A stretch of 64,000 nucleotides of DNA, from positions 8,812,501-8,876,500 of the forward strand of contig JAYKKT010000064.1 in NCBI GenBank assembly GCA_036023115.1. The letters are read 5' to 3'. Positions within the stretch are counted from its first letter, which is position 1; each line of letters opens with the position of its first letter. Position numbers and translations under genes: made by a program. The notes below the pieces were generated by a model, which did no database searches, was not told the DNA's origin, and saw only the letters and a program-made list of their open reading frames with translations. Of this stretch, positions 61,432 to 64,000 are shown piece by piece. This DNA is from Brasenia schreberi. Taxonomy: Eukaryota > Streptophyta > Magnoliopsida > Nymphaeales > Cabombaceae.

Positions 61432-64000
61432 GCATGCGCCCCTTTTTCTTTCGTCGCACCCCGCTGCAATACATCCATCATGTAAGAGGAATAAAGCGTT
61501 CGAATGAATAGGATGAGCGAAAAAAGGCGGTATTACGAAGTCTTCCCAATATTGATTCCCGTAAAAGGAGCCAATCTTCCCTAATAACCAAAGTCAAAGG
61601 CATGCACCGCTCCCACGCAGAATTGGGGGAGGCATGCATGTGTGTGTAGGTGATGACAATTTACTGCAATTTCTGGTTTTGGGGGAAGATCTCAAGAAAA
61701 TGTATTGACATAAAGGAAATGAACTCGAGCTCCAACACCACGAACTGATCGAACTAAGCTTGAGTAAGTTCTGCATCTAATCTTCGACTCGGCTTGATCA
61801 CGGCCCTACTTTAGATCAGTGGTGGATCTACAAACTCTTTTAGGGTGGAGCAAACAGCCTCTCGAATGGTTTAGGGTGTAATACCCCATGGGTTCCACCA
61901 TGAGCTTTAAGTTAGAGAATCGAGGGAGGGATATGACAACATACAAAAATAAGAACAAGGAGAAAAGAGCCTCTAACCCTGTTGACATGTCCGCAGAAAC
62001 CAAGCTGACCGCAGCCTCAGAATCATGCCAAAATATTTAATTGATTCCGGAATGAGTGATTAGAAACAGGCGTCAACTTTTTCAAAATTTTGCCCCAAAT
62101 GATGATAATGTTGGGTGGGGCTTGATTCTAAGCATCCGAAAGTACAGATAAGATAACTCGTGCATCTTAAAGATGAAAGGGACTGTAAAAAAAACGGAAC
62201 AAAGGTGGGGGCTCAATCCCCACATGTGGGAGAGCTCATAAGGTTTCAGCCTGGCGACCCAACATATGCGATAAGCACAATAGGCGTCTGAGATGGACGT
62301 CTCGGAGACGTCCGACTCTTGTGACCTAAATTTCGAATAGGTCCAACTGTCATCGCTTAATACCTAAAAGTGACCTGCTTTATCAATAATTGTTGTTCCA
62401 TGACGGTCTTGCATTTCCAATAAGATTAACTATAAGTTCCTCCAATTGTGGAGGCGATTTTCCAAAATGAAACGGAGCATCTTTATAAGATCAAGACTTT
62501 TTGCTGGTATTATACAAGAAAGGAGGAGTCAAAAGAAAGAAATGACGCATCCTTTTGAAAAGGAATCATAGGGCGAAGGTGAAGACTAAAGAGGTCTATA
62601 ATAAGGGTGGCAATTTTGTGTTCTAAGTTATGCTTGGGTCATGTTTTCTGTCAAAAACAGGTCAATCAAAATACAACCCAATGTTTTTCCATGTTACTTT
62701 GAGTGGGCACGAACACAGACTTTTTGGGTTGTGTTGGTTGCATTTTTGTGTTGGATCTCACATTGCCAGCAATTCTGTGTTTCAAATCATGTTCATATCA
62801 TGCCAAATTTGTTTTTATGTCAAAATAAAGTTGAACACAACGTGGTTCTCTTTTTTTTTCGGGTGAATTCAAGGCACACTTTTGATTCATTTTTTTTGTG
62901 TTTGCAAATTGCTAGTCCACCATGAGACAAACAGCAAGTCGTATTAGGCAAGTAATCTTAGCACATTTATGATTAACCGCCTAATTAAACTTTTTAAACA
63001 GGCCCCACTATGTTATTTTTGTCATTTATCTACACAAGTAATAAATTAACAGATCTAACTGTTCGCTTTGTCTAAATTATTGATTAGTCGACGTCATTTT
63101 CAGAACTTTTAATTAGCAAAGTGAGATTAGGCAGACCTTTACCGGATTGCATCAGAAGAAACAAAGTAAAAAAGCCTTTTACTTTCGTAAATATGCACAA
63201 AGCAAAGAACTGTAGAGATAAGCTTTATCCAAATTGGAAAGAAAATTTTTCCACCAATAGAAGACATGCTCACCCATAAAATTGTACTCTCCTTAGGAAT
63301 TCGAGCCAATTCAAGATAACCCAAGGTTTGGCTTATTAATATGTATGGGCCAAGCTCTGCTCATCTTGCTAGGTTTACGGTCTGAGCCCAGATGAGCTCG
63401 GCACGAGCCAAGGTGAGCCAAATGACGATTAATGTGTTTGAGTTGACAGGCTTCAGCAATAAGAAGGATTTAAGCTCCTAAAATGAAAGTCTTTTCAGGG
63501 TTAGGTGAACCTAAACGGAATTTTGCTAAAACCAAAAAACACGGGAGTGAGAATAGGTGGTGAGCTAATCAAAAGAAAGTTGGCTGACTCTTCATTCTTC
63601 AACAAACATATCCCCTACCTTTTCGCTTTTCTCTCTCTTCCTTGAGAGAGAGAGAGATGCCCACTGGTAGGCAAATGGTAAAGTGGAGAGCAGATAGACA
63701 TAGTGGACAGCTGCATCGGAATCGAGGGAGAGGCAAAGATTGAAGAGGGACTATTATACACACGGATTATTCCGAAAACTATAACCGATCGGAACCGCGA
63801 ATCCACCTACGGCCTAAAGATTCCTCCTTTAAAAGATATAGCAAATCACAAAAGCAGAAGGGAACTGGGAAGAGGAGAAAGGCAGCAGAACGGAAGAGAG
63901 CGGATCCCCTCCGATGATTTCATTGTACAGCGATTGTGGAAAGAGGAACGGAGGGGGCAAGACAGGGCACTTTCCTCAACCGCACGATTACGCCAAATCT
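61432..64000 (-). other. Upstream region of the ACR gene
   Basis: Expected to hold the 5' UTR and promoter of the minus-strand ACR gene. Candidate UTR acceptor at about 61464-61473. Pyrimidine-rich sequence (on minus) at 63840-63900 is typical of plant 5' UTRs. No transcription start or other gene could be supported; short ORFs here have no known domain. Confidence 0.45.

Overview
This window is nuclear DNA of a flowering plant. The evidence is GT-AG introns up to 10 kb long, plant-type housekeeping genes (methionyl-tRNA synthetase with an EMAPII-like tail, an SKP2A-type F-box protein, an ACR-type four-ACT-domain protein), Ty1/copia and hAT elements typical of plants, plant tRNA-derived SINEs, and many (AT)n/(CT)n microsatellites. 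The species cannot be fixed from the sequence. Long introns full of retroelements suggest a medium or large genome.

Layout. (1) 1-23934, plus strand: the 3' two-thirds of a cytosolic methionyl-tRNA synthetase gene. Thirteen exons are visible and all are open and in phase; the 5' end lies left of the window. Intron 608-10819 holds a copia element on the minus strand (2330-9839, 246-bp LTRs, TSD TTAAT) with a smaller gag-less copia nested inside it (3745-6995), plus a 195-bp non-LTR retroposon with a perfect 19-bp TSD. Intron 11853-20626 holds a probable LTR remnant, a 1.16-kb non-autonomous hAT element, a decayed plus-strand copia and a minus-strand copia integrase fragment. Intron 20746-21434 holds a solo LTR with a TSD. 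(2) 23935-28906: intergenic, no recognisable gene. (3) 28907-41437: a 12.5-kb decayed hAT element. It has roughly 200-255-bp inverted ends and a minus-strand transposase pseudogene that is itself split by a younger copia element (30896-36445, TSD ATTGT). LINE and tiny retroposon fragments lie in its right arm. (4) 41438-44186: gene debris. This comprises a frameshifted, intron-poor fragment of a plant synaptotagmin/NTMC2-type gene (minus), a triplicated repeat, an LTR fragment, and the last two exons of a chloroplast TPR-family gene (plus). (5) 45018-49323, minus: a complete SKP2A-like F-box/LRR gene (4 coding exons, 358 aa). (6) 50.9-51.8 kb: a cluster of tRNA-derived SINE copies between two genes. 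(7) 52396-61431, minus: a complete ACR4/ACR5-like ACT-domain-repeat gene (7 coding exons, 437 aa), whose introns carry microsatellites, a SINE copy and a fold-back MITE.

The three intact genes are unrelated housekeeping or regulatory genes: tRNA charging, ubiquitin-ligase substrate recognition and putative amino-acid sensing. They do not form a pathway. The notable biology is the layered transposon history, which can be dated by nesting, target-site duplications and LTR divergence. I found no clear evidence of a wholly new system; the best candidates for a second look are the gene debris at 41.4-43.0 kb and the retroposon clusters.
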